Of a stretch of 64,000 nucleotides of DNA, positions 44,929-54,326 are shown piece after piece. This stretch comes from Gammaproteobacteria bacterium (GTDB lineage: Bacteria > Pseudomonadota > Gammaproteobacteria > Pseudomonadales > Halieaceae), in contig JAUICG010000010.1 of the NCBI GenBank assembly GCA_030427485.1, positions 62,001 to 126,000 of the forward strand, given 5' to 3'. A model generated the notes under the pieces. That model saw nothing but the letters and a program-made list of their open reading frames with translations. It was not told the DNA's origin and made no database searches. Made by a program: the position numbers and the translations under genes. How positions within the stretch are numbered: the stretch's first letter is position 1; every line of letters begins with the position of its first letter.

Positions 44929-46938
44929 TTACCGCGCCTGGTAGCGGAAGCTTTGCGACGCGCCGGCGAACGCAGCACCCGACGCATCGAAACCGTAGTG
45001 CATGATCCGGTAGTCACCTGTCAGTGCATCATCCGGCACCTCCCAACTGACCTGCGCAATATAGGCGCCGTCTTCCAGGCGCCAGCGCACGCGGGTACTC
45101 CAGTCACCATCGTCGGCGATTCGCTGCCAGCCTGCGGATGTGCGGTGCTCCACCGCCAGGAAACTGTTTCCGGTAGTGTAGTGTGCGGTCGGATTGGCCG
45201 ACCAAAACTGCACGAGCACAGTGTCGCCTCTCTCGAACTCGCGCTTATCCATTGGCAGGGAATCGCCGGGGCGCGTACTTCCGGGCGGCAAGTCAGCAGC
45301 AGTGCCTGGAAGCGGCAGGCCCTCAGATTTACCGCGCCAGTCATCGTAGCGAACGGTATCGGCGACAGCGGCGCCAGATTCCAGCGCAGCGGCCAATTGG
45401 CCGGACACCTGTTGGTAAGCCGGCAGGCTCCAGCGCCCGTGCAGCGTATGGCCGCCCTCGTATTGCTGCAACTGGTACTCCTCGGGTGTCGTAACATAGC
45501 CCGCGTAACCATTGGCATAGCCGGCCAACTCGACGTGGCGGGCCCAGTCACCCAGCTCGCCCTGCACGGCATTGCGCAACCGCCGACCGGCCATGGTAGT
45601 CACCTCGGCGGGCAGGGCCAGCAACACAAACTGGCCAATACGCGCCAGGGTGACTGAATGTATCTGTGATTGCAGCGGGGGGTCGCCGCTACCGGTTTCG
45701 AACAGTATCGGCTTGGGCGCCTGACAGGCGCGCACTGTCTCAGTCCACCGGGGCACACCGGTCACCACGCGAACCAGCCAGTCAAGCCACAGACTTTGTT
45801 CGAGCATGCCCTCCCGGAACAGGAAGTGTCCTCCGCCATCCTCGGTCGAACCGCCCGCGAATGAGTAGCCATAGGCCGAAGGGCAGGTGTGCTGCACACC
45901 GCCTCCGGTATAACGGGGCTGTATCCGGTAATCACTGAAATCGACGTAGATTCTGCGCGCATCTATGGGGCCGGCCAGTTGTTCATCGGCCTCACGGAAC
46001 AATTTTTGTGCCACCAGCAATTGACGCTCGCCCATGATTCGCGTGGTCTCGACATCGGTGGCGCCCGGACCGGTATTATCCAGGTTGGTGTTCGGTGTGA
46101 CGTCACCGGGATCCGACTGGGCGAAAGCCGCTACAAAATCAGCATCGGATGCATAGGTCACACCGTGCTCACGCTCCATCTTCAAGGCTGCGAAGCCCTT
46201 GTGGTCACCGGAGACCAGGTGATTGTAGAAATTCATCGCAGTGGGATGCAGCGGATACCAGTTAAGCATGCCAATCGCGCCGCTGTCATCGACGAATTTC
46301 AGTACCGTCATCGTGGTATTCGTATCGCCACTGTAGCGAGCGCGCTCTTCGGCGGGATTCGCAAGGTACGCCACAGCGGAACGATTGGCGCCCGCACCGG
46401 ACAGTTCCCCGGTCGCGATGAAGATATCTCCCGGTTGCAGGTCTTCGTGCGCCTTCACGATCGAGTCAGTAATTCCGCGTACGATGGCATCGTAGTGCTC
46501 GGGATAGAGTCCCCCATCGAGACCGGTTGTGGTGCGCGATTGCCAGTACCCGCCAGGCCCCGAATGCGTATGAGTAGCCGTAAGAATGACGTTGTCCAGG
46601 TTATAAACAAGGCCATAGCGCTGCTGTAATCGCTCAACCACATCCAGTGTGATGTGGTGATCGATGCTACCGAGATCGACAGTGGCAAACACCAGCCGCC
46701 TGCCCGGATCGTCGGCCTGGGCAACGACGAAAGCCCGTGAGCGCAGTCGAATATGCAGCCCTTCGCCAATCTGGTCGGGGCGCCCAAAACCCCATAACTG
46801 CACGCCCACGACCGGACCGGTGACATCGGCGATACCGCGTCCGATCAGATAATGTTGCGATGACCCGGCGACAGACAAGGATGTACCGCACAGTGCAACA
46901 AGGCATAACAGCGCTGCAAAAATCAGCTGTTTGTTCAC
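44929..46938 (-). CDS. Neutral ceramidase-like secreted protein, Thr at nucleophile position
   Basis: The 669-residue product has a signal peptide (to about residue 25) and follows the neutral/alkaline ceramidase family end to end; the P. aeruginosa enzyme has 670 residues. Visible motifs are YLIGRGIADVTGPV, TATHTHSGPGGY with zinc-ligand histidines, ELSGAGANRSAVAYLANP and HPTAMNF. A C-terminal immunoglobulin-like domain (about 530-669) is present. In this family the catalytic nucleophile lies in a GDVSPN motif. Here the corresponding motif reads GDVTPN (Thr near residue 281), so activity may be reduced, altered or dependent on Thr. It lies between the glutamate-synthase-like gene and PsiE. 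Confidence 0.85.
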   Translation of the reverse strand: MNKQLIFAALLCLVALCGTSLSVAGSSQHYLIGRGIADVTGPVVGVQLWGFGRPDQIGEGLHIRLRSRAFVVAQADDPGRRLVFATVDLGSIDHHITLDVVERLQQRYGLVYNLDNVILTATHTHSGPGGYWQSRTTTGLDGGLYPEHYDAIVRGITDSIVKAHEDLQPGDIFIATGELSGAGANRSAVAYLANPAEERARYSGDTNTTMTVLKFVDDSGAIGMLNWYPLHPTAMNFYNHLVSGDHKGFAALKMEREHGVTYASDADFVAAFAQSDPGDVTPNTNLDNTGPGATDVETTRIMGERQLLVAQKLFREADEQLAGPIDARRIYVDFSDYRIQPRYTGGGVQHTCPSAYGYSFAGGSTEDGGGHFLFREGMLEQSLWLDWLVRVVTGVPRWTETVRACQAPKPILFETGSGDPPLQSQIHSVTLARIGQFVLLALPAEVTTMAGRRLRNAVQGELGDWARHVELAGYANGYAGYVTTPEEYQLQQYEGGHTLHGRWSLPAYQQVSGQLAAALESGAAVADTVRYDDWRGKSEGLPLPGTAADLPPGSTRPGDSLPMDKREFERGDTVLVQFWSANPTAHYTTGNSFLAVEHRTSAGWQRIADDGDWSTRVRWRLEDGAYIAQVSWEVPDDALTGDYRIMHYGFDASGAAFAGASQSFRYQAR

Positions 46939-46976
46939 CTTGCTCTCAGTCCGCTAGTACCGGTGGTTAGCTCGCT

Positions 46977-47465
46977 TCATGTATCGCGTGTGCGTGTCGC
47001 GACACTGCCGCTGACCAGCCAATAGGTCACGCCCAACGCCAGGGTGACAAGGCCTATTGCGAACACATACTCCGAAGGCGTGTCAGTGATATCCAGTACG
47101 ATGACTTTCCGCGCGATAGCCATCAGCGCCGTCGCCACAACCAACTGGACAGGCAAGGTATTTGAGCCAAGATATAACCGGATATTGATAAATATCTCGA
47201 TCGCGATCAAAACCACCATGAACGCACCGAAAATTTCAAAAATTTCGCTGACCGTCAGGTGCAGTATCGGCGGCTCTTTCAGGGCATCGTACAGGTGATA
47301 TACCACGTCCAGCACACCGAGGAATATTACCAGCACCATCAACACGGCAAGCATTTTGACGCATAGTCGAATGGGGCTGTGAAGCATGCGGATCAGTGGA
47401 TCGTGAAAATTCGATGAAAACTCCTGATGCACGGCAGACTCGTCGCGCGGTTCCTCTGTTGCCAT
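46977..47465 (-). CDS. PsiE-family membrane protein
   Basis: The 162-residue protein has four hydrophobic helices (about residues 37-58, 76-95, 105-120 and 132-152) and the conserved loops LTVSEIFEIFGAFMVVLIAIEIFINIRLYL and ALMAIARKVIVLD of the phosphate-starvation-inducible PsiE group, whose function is still unclear. It lies 38 bp upstream of the ceramidase-like gene on the same strand. Confidence 0.85.
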   Translation of the reverse strand: MATEEPRDESAVHQEFSSNFHDPLIRMLHSPIRLCVKMLAVLMVLVIFLGVLDVVYHLYDALKEPPILHLTVSEIFEIFGAFMVVLIAIEIFINIRLYLGSNTLPVQLVVATALMAIARKVIVLDITDTPSEYVFAIGLVTLALGVTYWLVSGSVATRTRDT

Positions 47466-47577
47466 TGTTAGATCCCCCCGAAATCACAGGCGCGTGCCGC
47501 CGTGTCAACGCTCAGAAAGTACTGGTAATTCACGGATGAGGCAAGGTCTGGCCAGGAATCGGCAGCAATTGCCTCGT

Positions 47578-48045
47578 TCAATCGTGCTCGCGCTTCCGGT
47601 AGTGATCTGTGCTAAATCCACGATGCTGCATGAATCGGGCGCGCCGGGCCTGTTCCTTGACATCCGCTGCCGAACAGTCACCGAACTTGTTTTGCAGCAC
47701 CCGGATTGCGTGACTGTGCCAGTCAATCTCCAGCGCATCCATAACCAGCGTAATATCAGCCCTGGAGACTCCGCGCGCACGAAGTTCCTCGCGCAGGCGC
47801 ACTGGCCCGAATCCACGATCGATGCGCTGCCGGACATAACTTTCAGCGAAGCGTCGGTCGCTTTGCAGACTCTGTTCAGCGAGCCGGGACAACTGCTCAT
47901 CCAGCAGGGTTTCACTTGCGAAACGAGATTTGAGCTTTCTGCGCAATTCCCACAGGGAATGCTCACGTCGCGCCAACAAATTCATCGCTGCAAGGCGCAC
48001 GTCAACAGGATCGGTGACGGCTTCCACCGTTTCCTCGTCAGACAT
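47578..48045 (-). CDS. recX: Regulatory protein RecX
   Basis: The 155-residue protein is alpha-helical and rich in Arg and Leu, with the RecX repeats RREHSLWELRRKLKSRFA, RRFAESYVRQRIDRGFGPVRLREELRARG and a similar third block. It caps or destabilises RecA filaments. The ATG at 48043-48045 lies only two bases after the U-tract of a terminator, and no purine-rich ribosome-binding site is seen, so it should be translated weakly and only from read-through recA transcripts. Confidence 0.9.
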   Translation of the reverse strand: MSDEETVEAVTDPVDVRLAAMNLLARREHSLWELRRKLKSRFASETLLDEQLSRLAEQSLQSDRRFAESYVRQRIDRGFGPVRLREELRARGVSRADITLVMDALEIDWHSHAIRVLQNKFGDCSAADVKEQARRARFMQHRGFSTDHYRKREHD

Positions 48046-48047
48046 AT

Positions 48048-48096
48048 AAAAAAAGGGCGCCGGGGGCGTGAATGGGGTAAGCGGGACCCCGGCGCC
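48048..48096 (-). terminator. Terminator/attenuator between recA and recX
   Basis: On the minus strand a 10-bp GC-rich stem (48087-48096 with 48056-48065) and a 21-base loop are followed by C and seven T (48048-48054). It lies 31 bases after the recA stop and immediately before recX, the same arrangement as the E. coli recA-recX terminator that allows only low recX read-through. Confidence 0.85.
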
Positions 48097-48127
48097 TGTG
48101 GAAAGGGTTCATCATAAATTCCGATGC

Positions 48128-49183
48128 CTAGTCCTCGGATAAAGACTCCTCTTCGTCTTCGGCCTCTATCACCTGGGCGTCTTTTTCCGGCGCCTTGATA
48201 TTGAGCATCTGCGCACGGACTTGCCCTTCTATTTCACTGGCCACTGCAGGATTGCTGCCCAAAAACTTGGCTGCGTTAGCTTTCCCCTGGCCGATCTTGT
48301 CGCCCTTGTAGGAATACCAGGCTCCAGCCTTGTCCACCAGATTGAGCTTGACACCCCAGTCGAGAACTTCAGCCAGGCGGTAAATACCCGACCCGTACAT
48401 GATCTGGAATTCCGCCTGCTTGAAAGGGGGAGATACCTTGTTCTTTACAACTTTCACCCTGGTTTCATTACCGATGACTTCATCGCCCTCCATGACCGAA
48501 CCAGTGCGGCGAATATCGAGTCGCACCGACGAATAGAATTTGAGGGCATTACCACCGGTGGTCGTTTCCGGGCTGCCAAACATCACACCTATCTTCATGC
48601 GAATCTGGTTGATAAAAATGACCAGGCAATTGGTCTGTTTGATGGAGGCGGTCAGTTTGCGCATGGCCTGGCTGAGCAACCGGGCCTGCAGCCCCATGTG
48701 GGAGGCTCCCATCTCACCCTCGATCTCCGCCTTGGGCGTCAGTGCCGCTACCGAATCGATGACCAGCACTTCCACCGCGCCCGACCGGACCAGCATCTCG
48801 GCCACTTCCAGCGCCTGTTCGCCGGTATCGGGTTGGGACAGTATCAAATCGTCCACCTTCACACCGAGTTTCTCCGCGTAGGACGGGTCGAGAGCGTGTT
48901 CCGCGTCTATGAAGGCCGCAGTACCGCCCAGTTTCTGGCACTCGGCGATCACCTGCAGGGTCAGGGTGGTTTTACCGGATGATTCGGGGCCGTAGATTTC
49001 GCAGATTCGCCCTCGCGGCAAGCCGCCTATGCCCAGCGCAATGTCCAGGCCCAGCGATCCGGTAGAAATGGAGGGAATGGCCACCCGCTCCCTGTCCCCC
49101 ATACGCATTACCGTACCCTTGCCGAACTGTCGCTCGATCTGGCTCAGTGCTGCATCGAGTGCTTTTGTCTTGTTAGCGTCCAT
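48128..49183 (-). CDS. recA: Recombinase RecA
   Basis: The 351-residue protein is full length, with the family start [22 protein letters not shown], the Walker A motif [10 protein letters not shown], loop segments [16 protein letters not shown] and [16 protein letters not shown], and an acidic tail [10 protein letters not shown]. It forms ATP-dependent filaments on single-stranded DNA for recombination and LexA self-cleavage. GAGGGG stands six bases before the ATG at 49183. A LexA box lies upstream at 49310-49325. Confidence 0.98.
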   Translation of the reverse strand: MDANKTKALDAALSQIERQFGKGTVMRMGDRERVAIPSISTGSLGLDIALGIGGLPRGRICEIYGPESSGKTTLTLQVIAECQKLGGTAAFIDAEHALDPSYAEKLGVKVDDLILSQPDTGEQALEVAEMLVRSGAVEVLVIDSVAALTPKAEIEGEMGASHMGLQARLLSQAMRKLTASIKQTNCLVIFINQIRMKIGVMFGSPETTTGGNALKFYSSVRLDIRRTGSVMEGDEVIGNETRVKVVKNKVSPPFKQAEFQIMYGSGIYRLAEVLDWGVKLNLVDKAGAWYSYKGDKIGQGKANAAKFLGSNPAVASEIEGQVRAQMLNIKAPEKDAQVIEAEDEEESLSED

Positions 49184-49309
49184 AGTAGCCCCTCTCTTTT
49201 GTGCTGGTATTCAGCGAATGCTCGTGAATTTCCTGTACTTGCGCCTGATTACGGTTCGTCCCGCTGTAAACAGCTGCGATTGCATGGCAACGGCTGCACA
49301 GTAAAACTA

Positions 49310-49325
49310 CTGTATATATACTCAG
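49310..49325. promoter_or_regulatory. LexA (SOS) box upstream of recA
   Basis: CTGTATATATACTCAG is a CTGT-N8-ACAG box with one mismatch (TCAG for ACAG), about 127 bases before the recA start, and its AT-rich middle also overlaps a possible -10 region for recA. It should place recA, and by read-through recX, under SOS control. The other sequence in 49184-49431 holds no gene. Confidence 0.82.
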
Positions 49326-49431
49326 TTGTTTGATTTCGGATTGCAAGCCCTGAAAACGATTAATTTTGGCCATTTGGCGCCGCCGCAGAAAACCCGCCTG
49401 AATTGTCGACAGGTTCGCCATAGACCGCCAC

Positions 49432-50625
49432 TCAGGATTCGATGGTGGCCTCGCCGGATAGTGCGGCGCCGATACCGGGCAGGTAGTCGCGCTCCAGCGC
49501 GTCCCGGTCGCAGTGATCAAGGGCCAGCCAGCCGGCTTTCAACTCCCGCCAGACACGCACCTGGAAGGTCTTCACCACGGCCCGAAAAGGGTGATCGAGC
49601 AGGCGACCGCCATACAACGCCCGGCCGCGATCGAATGCCGCTTCATTGAACAGCGTTTCACCCCTGGCCAGCGCTTCATCGTAGGCCTTTTCGTTCTGCA
49701 CCATCAGCGGGACAAACGTATTGCCGATCACCTGTAGCAGCGGCAGCAGCGCCGGTGCCAACGCCAGTTCACCCCCCTGCCGGCAGTGCCTGTGATCGCG
49801 AATGTCGCACAGCCAGCGAAAGGTGCGCGGCGCCCGTTCCTCGAGTCGTGCTATCGCCTCGGGATCGACCAGGTTCATACCCAGTTGTCCATAGGCGCTC
49901 GCATCCGCCAGGGTGAAGCGCTCTCCCAGCAGATAAGGTTGCTTCGACAGCAGGTGCTCCATGGCCGCCAGGTAAGCGCGCCAGGCCTCCTCGAGCAGTG
50001 CATGTGTTGGCGGGAAGCCCGCCCGCGCGGGGGGCGTTCTGTCCCGACTGACGCCGGCGTCGTAACCATCGGGGGCCACGCTGAACAGGTAGGGGCAACG
50101 CGACACCTGTCGCCGATACAGGCGTGCGGCAAACCATGGCCGCAGACCGGGCGGCAGCAGTGGCTGAAACTCGCGCGCGGTCATGTCGCCCATGGGCGTG
50201 GTGCGGGCGGAACCAATCCAGCGCATGTGATGCACCATGTACAGGCCAAACTCATCAAAGGCCTCATCGACCAACTGGCAGATGAACGCGAGTTGCGGGT
50301 CAGGGGGGACAAGGGGACTGGTATGGCGCGACGGGTGGCTATCCAGATGGTGTGCCAGAGCGGACGAATCATAAAAAAAATTGCGCCTGTCCTCGGTGTA
50401 AAACGGCACTGCGGGGTACTCATCCAGCACGGGAGACATCGCAGGAAACCGTCTGATTGCCCGCCGGCGCCTGGCACCGGCAAGGCGCAGCGCCATTGAG
50501 AGGGACGCAATGCGCCCGGCCCGCGCCGGCCAGCGCTCCCAGGAGCGGCCGGCATAATCCAGCAGGGCTTGCATTTTCAGCTGGTAGGGAGAGGCGGTGA
50601 CGCCCCAGAGAATAAAATCCGGCAT
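49432..50625 (-). CDS. Glutathione S-transferase-like protein
   Basis: From MPDFILWGVTASPYQLKMQ (ATG 50623-50625) the protein has 397 residues, about 180 more than a standard GST. The thioredoxin-like N-terminal part (FILWGVTASPYQLKMQALLDYAG, with RNFFYDSSALAHHLD in the SNAIL position) and a GST C-terminal helical part (YLLGERFTLADASAYGQLGMNL) can be seen. The residues inserted between them and the extra C-terminal third have no known match. A glutathione-dependent conjugation or isomerase role is inferred from fold alone. Confidence 0.75.
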   Translation of the reverse strand: MPDFILWGVTASPYQLKMQALLDYAGRSWERWPARAGRIASLSMALRLAGARRRRAIRRFPAMSPVLDEYPAVPFYTEDRRNFFYDSSALAHHLDSHPSRHTSPLVPPDPQLAFICQLVDEAFDEFGLYMVHHMRWIGSARTTPMGDMTAREFQPLLPPGLRPWFAARLYRRQVSRCPYLFSVAPDGYDAGVSRDRTPPARAGFPPTHALLEEAWRAYLAAMEHLLSKQPYLLGERFTLADASAYGQLGMNLVDPEAIARLEERAPRTFRWLCDIRDHRHCRQGGELALAPALLPLLQVIGNTFVPLMVQNEKAYDEALARGETLFNEAAFDRGRALYGGRLLDHPFRAVVKTFQVRVWRELKAGWLALDHCDRDALERDYLPGIGAALSGEATIES

Positions 50626-50729
50626 GAGCGGCAGTTTACCTTCCTCGGGGACGGTATCGACGCGCAAACGCTTGCCGACACCATGGCTTGGGTGCACAGT
50701 AGTGTACTAATAATAAGGAGATGCAGCGC

Positions 50730-52148
50730 ATGCAGCAATTGTCAGAGATGGATAGCAATTTCCTGCAGCAGGAAACGGCCCGTACTCCCATGCATATCAG
50801 CCCGGTGATCGTTTACGACCAGTCCGGGCGCGAGGGAGGGAAAATCCGCTACAGGGATATCCTCACGGTGTTCGAGCGCAACCTGCACAAGTCAGTCATC
50901 TTCCGCCGTAAACTGGCCGGCGGCGCGATGGGGCTGGATACCCCCTACTGGGTGGAAGACCGCGATTTTGACCTCGAGTTCCACGTGAGGCATATCGCCC
51001 TGCCGAAGCCCGGTGACTGGCGCCAGTTCTGTATTCTGCTGGCTCGATTGCATTCGCGCGGACTGGATATGAAACGACCGCTGTGGGAGGCCTACGTAAT
51101 TGAGGGGCTGAACAGGGTCGCGGGCCTGCCGCAAAAAAGCTTCGCCATCATGCTCAAAATTCATCACGCCGCGATTGACGGCATCTCCGGAGCGGAGATC
51201 ATCACCGCGATTCACAGCCTGACAAACGAGATCGCGCCTCCCGTGATCGACACCTGGAAAGGCGAGAGCGAACCTTCACCGTGGCAAGTCTGGTCACGCG
51301 CCTACCTGCACAATCTGCAACGCCCGGTGAAATTTATCGGCACAGTCAGCAGCCTGGTACCCGCATTTATACGCGCACGACAACTCAGTTCCAACCCCGC
51401 GAGCGAGCGCAGAAAAACACTCACCGCAAAAACCCGCTTCAATGCGCGGGTCAGCAGCAACCGGGTCACGGATACACTGATTATGGACCTGGCCGGGGTG
51501 AAGGCCATGCGCAACGCCCTGGACGGGGTCACCATCAACGACATCGTGGTATGCATCATCGGCGGTGCGCTGCGCAAGTACCTGCTGGCGAAGGACGAAT
51601 TGCCCGGGAACAGCCTGATTGCCGGTGCACCGGTCAATGTCCGCAGTGAACGGAACAGCCAGTCCAGCGGCAACCAGGTGAGCCTGATGAGAATCGACAT
51701 GGCCACCAACGTCGCCGACCCTTTGGCGCGGCTACAGGCAGTGCATGCAAGCGCGCGGGAGTCCAAGGCATTCTCCAACGCGCTGGGAGCCAGCGTGATG
51801 ATGGATATCAGCGAAATCCTGATTCCCCAGGTACTGGGCTGGGGCTTTCGAGTCGCCACAATGGCGGCGGCCCGCACCGCCCGGCCGATGCCCTGCCACG
51901 TCGTGATATCCAACGTACCAGGCCCGCAGGTTCCGCTGTACATGGCGGGCGCGAAGGTACACCTGATGATGGGGCTGGGCCCGCTGCTGGACCTGATGGG
52001 CCTGTTTCACGCAGTGCTCAGCGGCGCCGGACACATCACGATCAACTTCACCTGCTGCCGCGAAATGATGCCGGATCCGGAACTGTACAAACGCTGCCTG
52101 GAGGAGTCCTGCGAAGAGTTGCGGCTCGCGACACGACCCGCTTCCTGA
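50730..52148 (+). CDS. Wax ester synthase/diacylglycerol acyltransferase (WS/DGAT)
   Basis: The ATG at 50730 is chosen because AAGGAG stands nine bases before it; the ATG at 50721 touches that site. The 472-residue protein has the catalytic HHAAIDG motif in MLKIHHAAIDGISG, the PLW segment MKRPLWEAYVIEG and the ND segment VTINDIVVCIIGGALR, as in bacterial WS/DGAT (Atf) enzymes. It joins fatty acyl-CoA to long-chain alcohols or diacylglycerol to make storage lipid. An SDR and an MFS gene follow on the opposite strand. Confidence 0.9.
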   Translation: MQQLSEMDSNFLQQETARTPMHISPVIVYDQSGREGGKIRYRDILTVFERNLHKSVIFRRKLAGGAMGLDTPYWVEDRDFDLEFHVRHIALPKPGDWRQFCILLARLHSRGLDMKRPLWEAYVIEGLNRVAGLPQKSFAIMLKIHHAAIDGISGAEIITAIHSLTNEIAPPVIDTWKGESEPSPWQVWSRAYLHNLQRPVKFIGTVSSLVPAFIRARQLSSNPASERRKTLTAKTRFNARVSSNRVTDTLIMDLAGVKAMRNALDGVTINDIVVCIIGGALRKYLLAKDELPGNSLIAGAPVNVRSERNSQSSGNQVSLMRIDMATNVADPLARLQAVHASARESKAFSNALGASVMMDISEILIPQVLGWGFRVATMAAARTARPMPCHVVISNVPGPQVPLYMAGAKVHLMMGLGPLLDLMGLFHAVLSGAGHITINFTCCREMMPDPELYKRCLEESCEELRLATRPAS

Positions 52149-52158
52149 CTCCCCGCGA

Positions 52159-53016
52159 TCAAACGCCGTTTCGTTTTTTGCGAATATCTTCGGCCATGCT
52201 CTCCAGCAAGCGGAATGTCGAGGTCGGATCCTGCCGCTTGAGTTCCAGCAAACTCATCTCGGGGCCCTCACCCACGGCAATTTCCTCGACACCGTTGCCG
52301 ATACCCTGCAAAATCTGCCTCGCGCACTCTGTTACATCCATTCCCGATTCAATATCAGCATCCTGTACTCCTGTGGGTTCTCCCGTGCCAGTCAGGGCAT
52401 TCGCCCCGATACTGGTGCGGATAAACCCGGGCACGATAGTGGTAACCCTGATGCCGAGATGCGCCACCTCGGTGCGCAGGGCATCATAAAAACCCATCAC
52501 GGCATGTTTCGCCGCGCAGTAGCCGGTACGCAGTGGCACGCCGACTTTACCGGCGACACTGGCGGTAACCAGAATATGGCCGGAGCCCTGCTCAACCATT
52601 AACGGCAGTACCGCCTTGGTCAAGGCAATCTGCGCGATGACGTTGAGTTCAAACAGCGTGCGGTACACCTGCAATTCCGTCTCGAGGCAAAAGGAGCGTT
52701 GCGATGTGCCTGCATTGTTGATCAGCAGATCGACACGGCCGTAGGTGTTGCGCACGGCCTGTACAGCCGCCGGCAACGCGTCGTAGTCCAGCACGTCCAG
52801 CGGCAGTACCAGGAGATCATCGGCACTGGCACCCGCCGCAATACACGCCGCGCGCACACGCTGCAGTTCCGGCACATTTCGCGCCGACAGTACCACCCTG
52901 GCCCCGCAGCCGGAAAAGGCCCGGGCCAACGCCTCCCCTATACCCGATGAGGCGCCCGTAATCCACACGACCTGCCGTGCAAAGGTTACCTCGCCGGGTT
53001 GTTCCGTATCGGTCAT
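52159..53016 (-). CDS. SDR-family NAD(P) oxidoreductase
   Basis: From ATG 53014-53016 the protein has 285 residues. It has the classical SDR cofactor loop TGASSGIGEAL, the NNAG motif, the catalytic Ser in TASVAGKVG and the YCAAKHA Tyr-Lys pair. It resembles the DHRS7B-like group acting on lipid or steroid-type carbonyls. It converges on the WS/DGAT gene with 10 bp between stops and starts 11 bp after the MFS gene. Confidence 0.9.
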   Translation of the reverse strand: MTDTEQPGEVTFARQVVWITGASSGIGEALARAFSGCGARVVLSARNVPELQRVRAACIAAGASADDLLVLPLDVLDYDALPAAVQAVRNTYGRVDLLINNAGTSQRSFCLETELQVYRTLFELNVIAQIALTKAVLPLMVEQGSGHILVTASVAGKVGVPLRTGYCAAKHAVMGFYDALRTEVAHLGIRVTTIVPGFIRTSIGANALTGTGEPTGVQDADIESGMDVTECARQILQGIGNGVEEIAVGEGPEMSLLELKRQDPTSTFRLLESMAEDIRKKRNGV

Positions 53017-53027
53017 CTCTCTTTCCT

Positions 53028-54326
53028 CTATGGCGGCGCGGCGGCCATGTCCGCGCGCAGGGAGCGCGCGGCCAGGTAAAAATGGCACGCCGACCAGAAC
53101 ATAATCGTAGGCAACAGGTACAGCATCGCGTAGCGCAGTGAATCCGCCCCCAGCGACGCCTGCAGATAATCACTTAACAGGCCGGTACTCCAGGGACCCA
53201 GGCCGAGCCCGATGATATTGATGATCAGGAACAAAATCGCCGATGAAAGCGCCCGCATACGCAAGCCCACCAGCCCGTGCGTGGTGGCGATAGTGTTGCC
53301 CAGGTAGATATTGAACAGCACGCCAGGGACGATACCCAATAGCAGCGATGCATAGGCACTGGGCACAAGATAGATCGCCACCATAAAGGGTACGCAGATA
53401 AAGCCGGTCAGCGCGGGCAACCACATATACCAGCGCCGGTCGCGACGCGCGAGGCGGTCGGCGAGCAAGCCACCGCAGAAAACACCCACGGCGCCGCCCA
53501 GGCCGATAGTCAATGACAGCCATGTTCCGAGTTCACCGGTGGTCATCCCGTGCGAGCGAATCATGAAAGAGGCGACCCAGTTACTGGTACTGTAACCGGC
53601 AAAGGCATTCAGGCCGGCGCCCAGCGCCATGTGCCTGAATGCGCGCCGGCTCCACAGCAGGATGAGAACATCGCGCAGGGGGACGACCGCCTCATTGTCC
53701 TGGCGCTGCTCACTCAGGCCGCGTCCGGGTTCTGCGACCGAGTACCGCACGACAAAGGCAAGCAGAATGCCCGGTACGCCGACCACCAGAAAAGCCACGC
53801 GCCAGCCAAAGAATTCATTCAGCCAGCCCCCGGCAAGAAACCCGAACAGTATGCCAATGCTGACGCCCATGGAGTAGAAACCAATCGCGCCGGCACGCTC
53901 ATCCGGACCAAATATGTCGGAAATAATGGCATGTGAAGGCGGGCTGCCGCCAGCCTCGCCAATACCGACACCCACTCGCGCCAACAGCAATTGCAGATAA
54001 TTTTGCACGAAGCCGCTGATCGCCGTCATGAAACTCCAGATGAACAGCGATAACGCCACGATATTGCGCCGGTTGCCACGGTCCGCCCAGCGGGCGATGG
54101 GGATACCCGCCGTCACGTAAAACACAGCGAACGCAAACCCGGTAAGCAGGCCGAGTTGGCTATCTGATAGCGCAAGGTCCGCTTTTATGGATTCCTGCAG
54201 TATTGCCAGCAGCTGCCGGTCGATAAAATTGAAACTGTAAACGATGGTTAATACAACGAGCGTGTAATACGCCTTGTTGCGGGAGGCGTAAGGATTGGCG
54301 ATCCCTGTCGGCTGCTTGCGGCTCAC
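53028..54326 (-). CDS. MFS transporter, spinster-like
   Basis: The 432-residue protein has 12 predicted helices and the MFS loop motifs GIPIARWADRGNRRN, RVGVGIGEAGGSPPSHAIISDIFGPDERAGAIGFYSMGVSIGILFGFLAGGWL, typical of the spinster-like group (lipid or small organic acid export). The GTG start overlaps the stop of the SIMPL gene by four bases (GTGA), so they are coupled and the SDR gene 11 bp downstream is likely in the same operon. Substrate unknown. Confidence 0.88.
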   Translation of the reverse strand: MSRKQPTGIANPYASRNKAYYTLVVLTIVYSFNFIDRQLLAILQESIKADLALSDSQLGLLTGFAFAVFYVTAGIPIARWADRGNRRNIVALSLFIWSFMTAISGFVQNYLQLLLARVGVGIGEAGGSPPSHAIISDIFGPDERAGAIGFYSMGVSIGILFGFLAGGWLNEFFGWRVAFLVVGVPGILLAFVVRYSVAEPGRGLSEQRQDNEAVVPLRDVLILLWSRRAFRHMALGAGLNAFAGYSTSNWVASFMIRSHGMTTGELGTWLSLTIGLGGAVGVFCGGLLADRLARRDRRWYMWLPALTGFICVPFMVAIYLVPSAYASLLLGIVPGVLFNIYLGNTIATTHGLVGLRMRALSSAILFLIINIIGLGLGPWSTGLLSDYLQASLGADSLRYAMLYLLPTIMFWSACHFYLAARSLRADMAAAPP

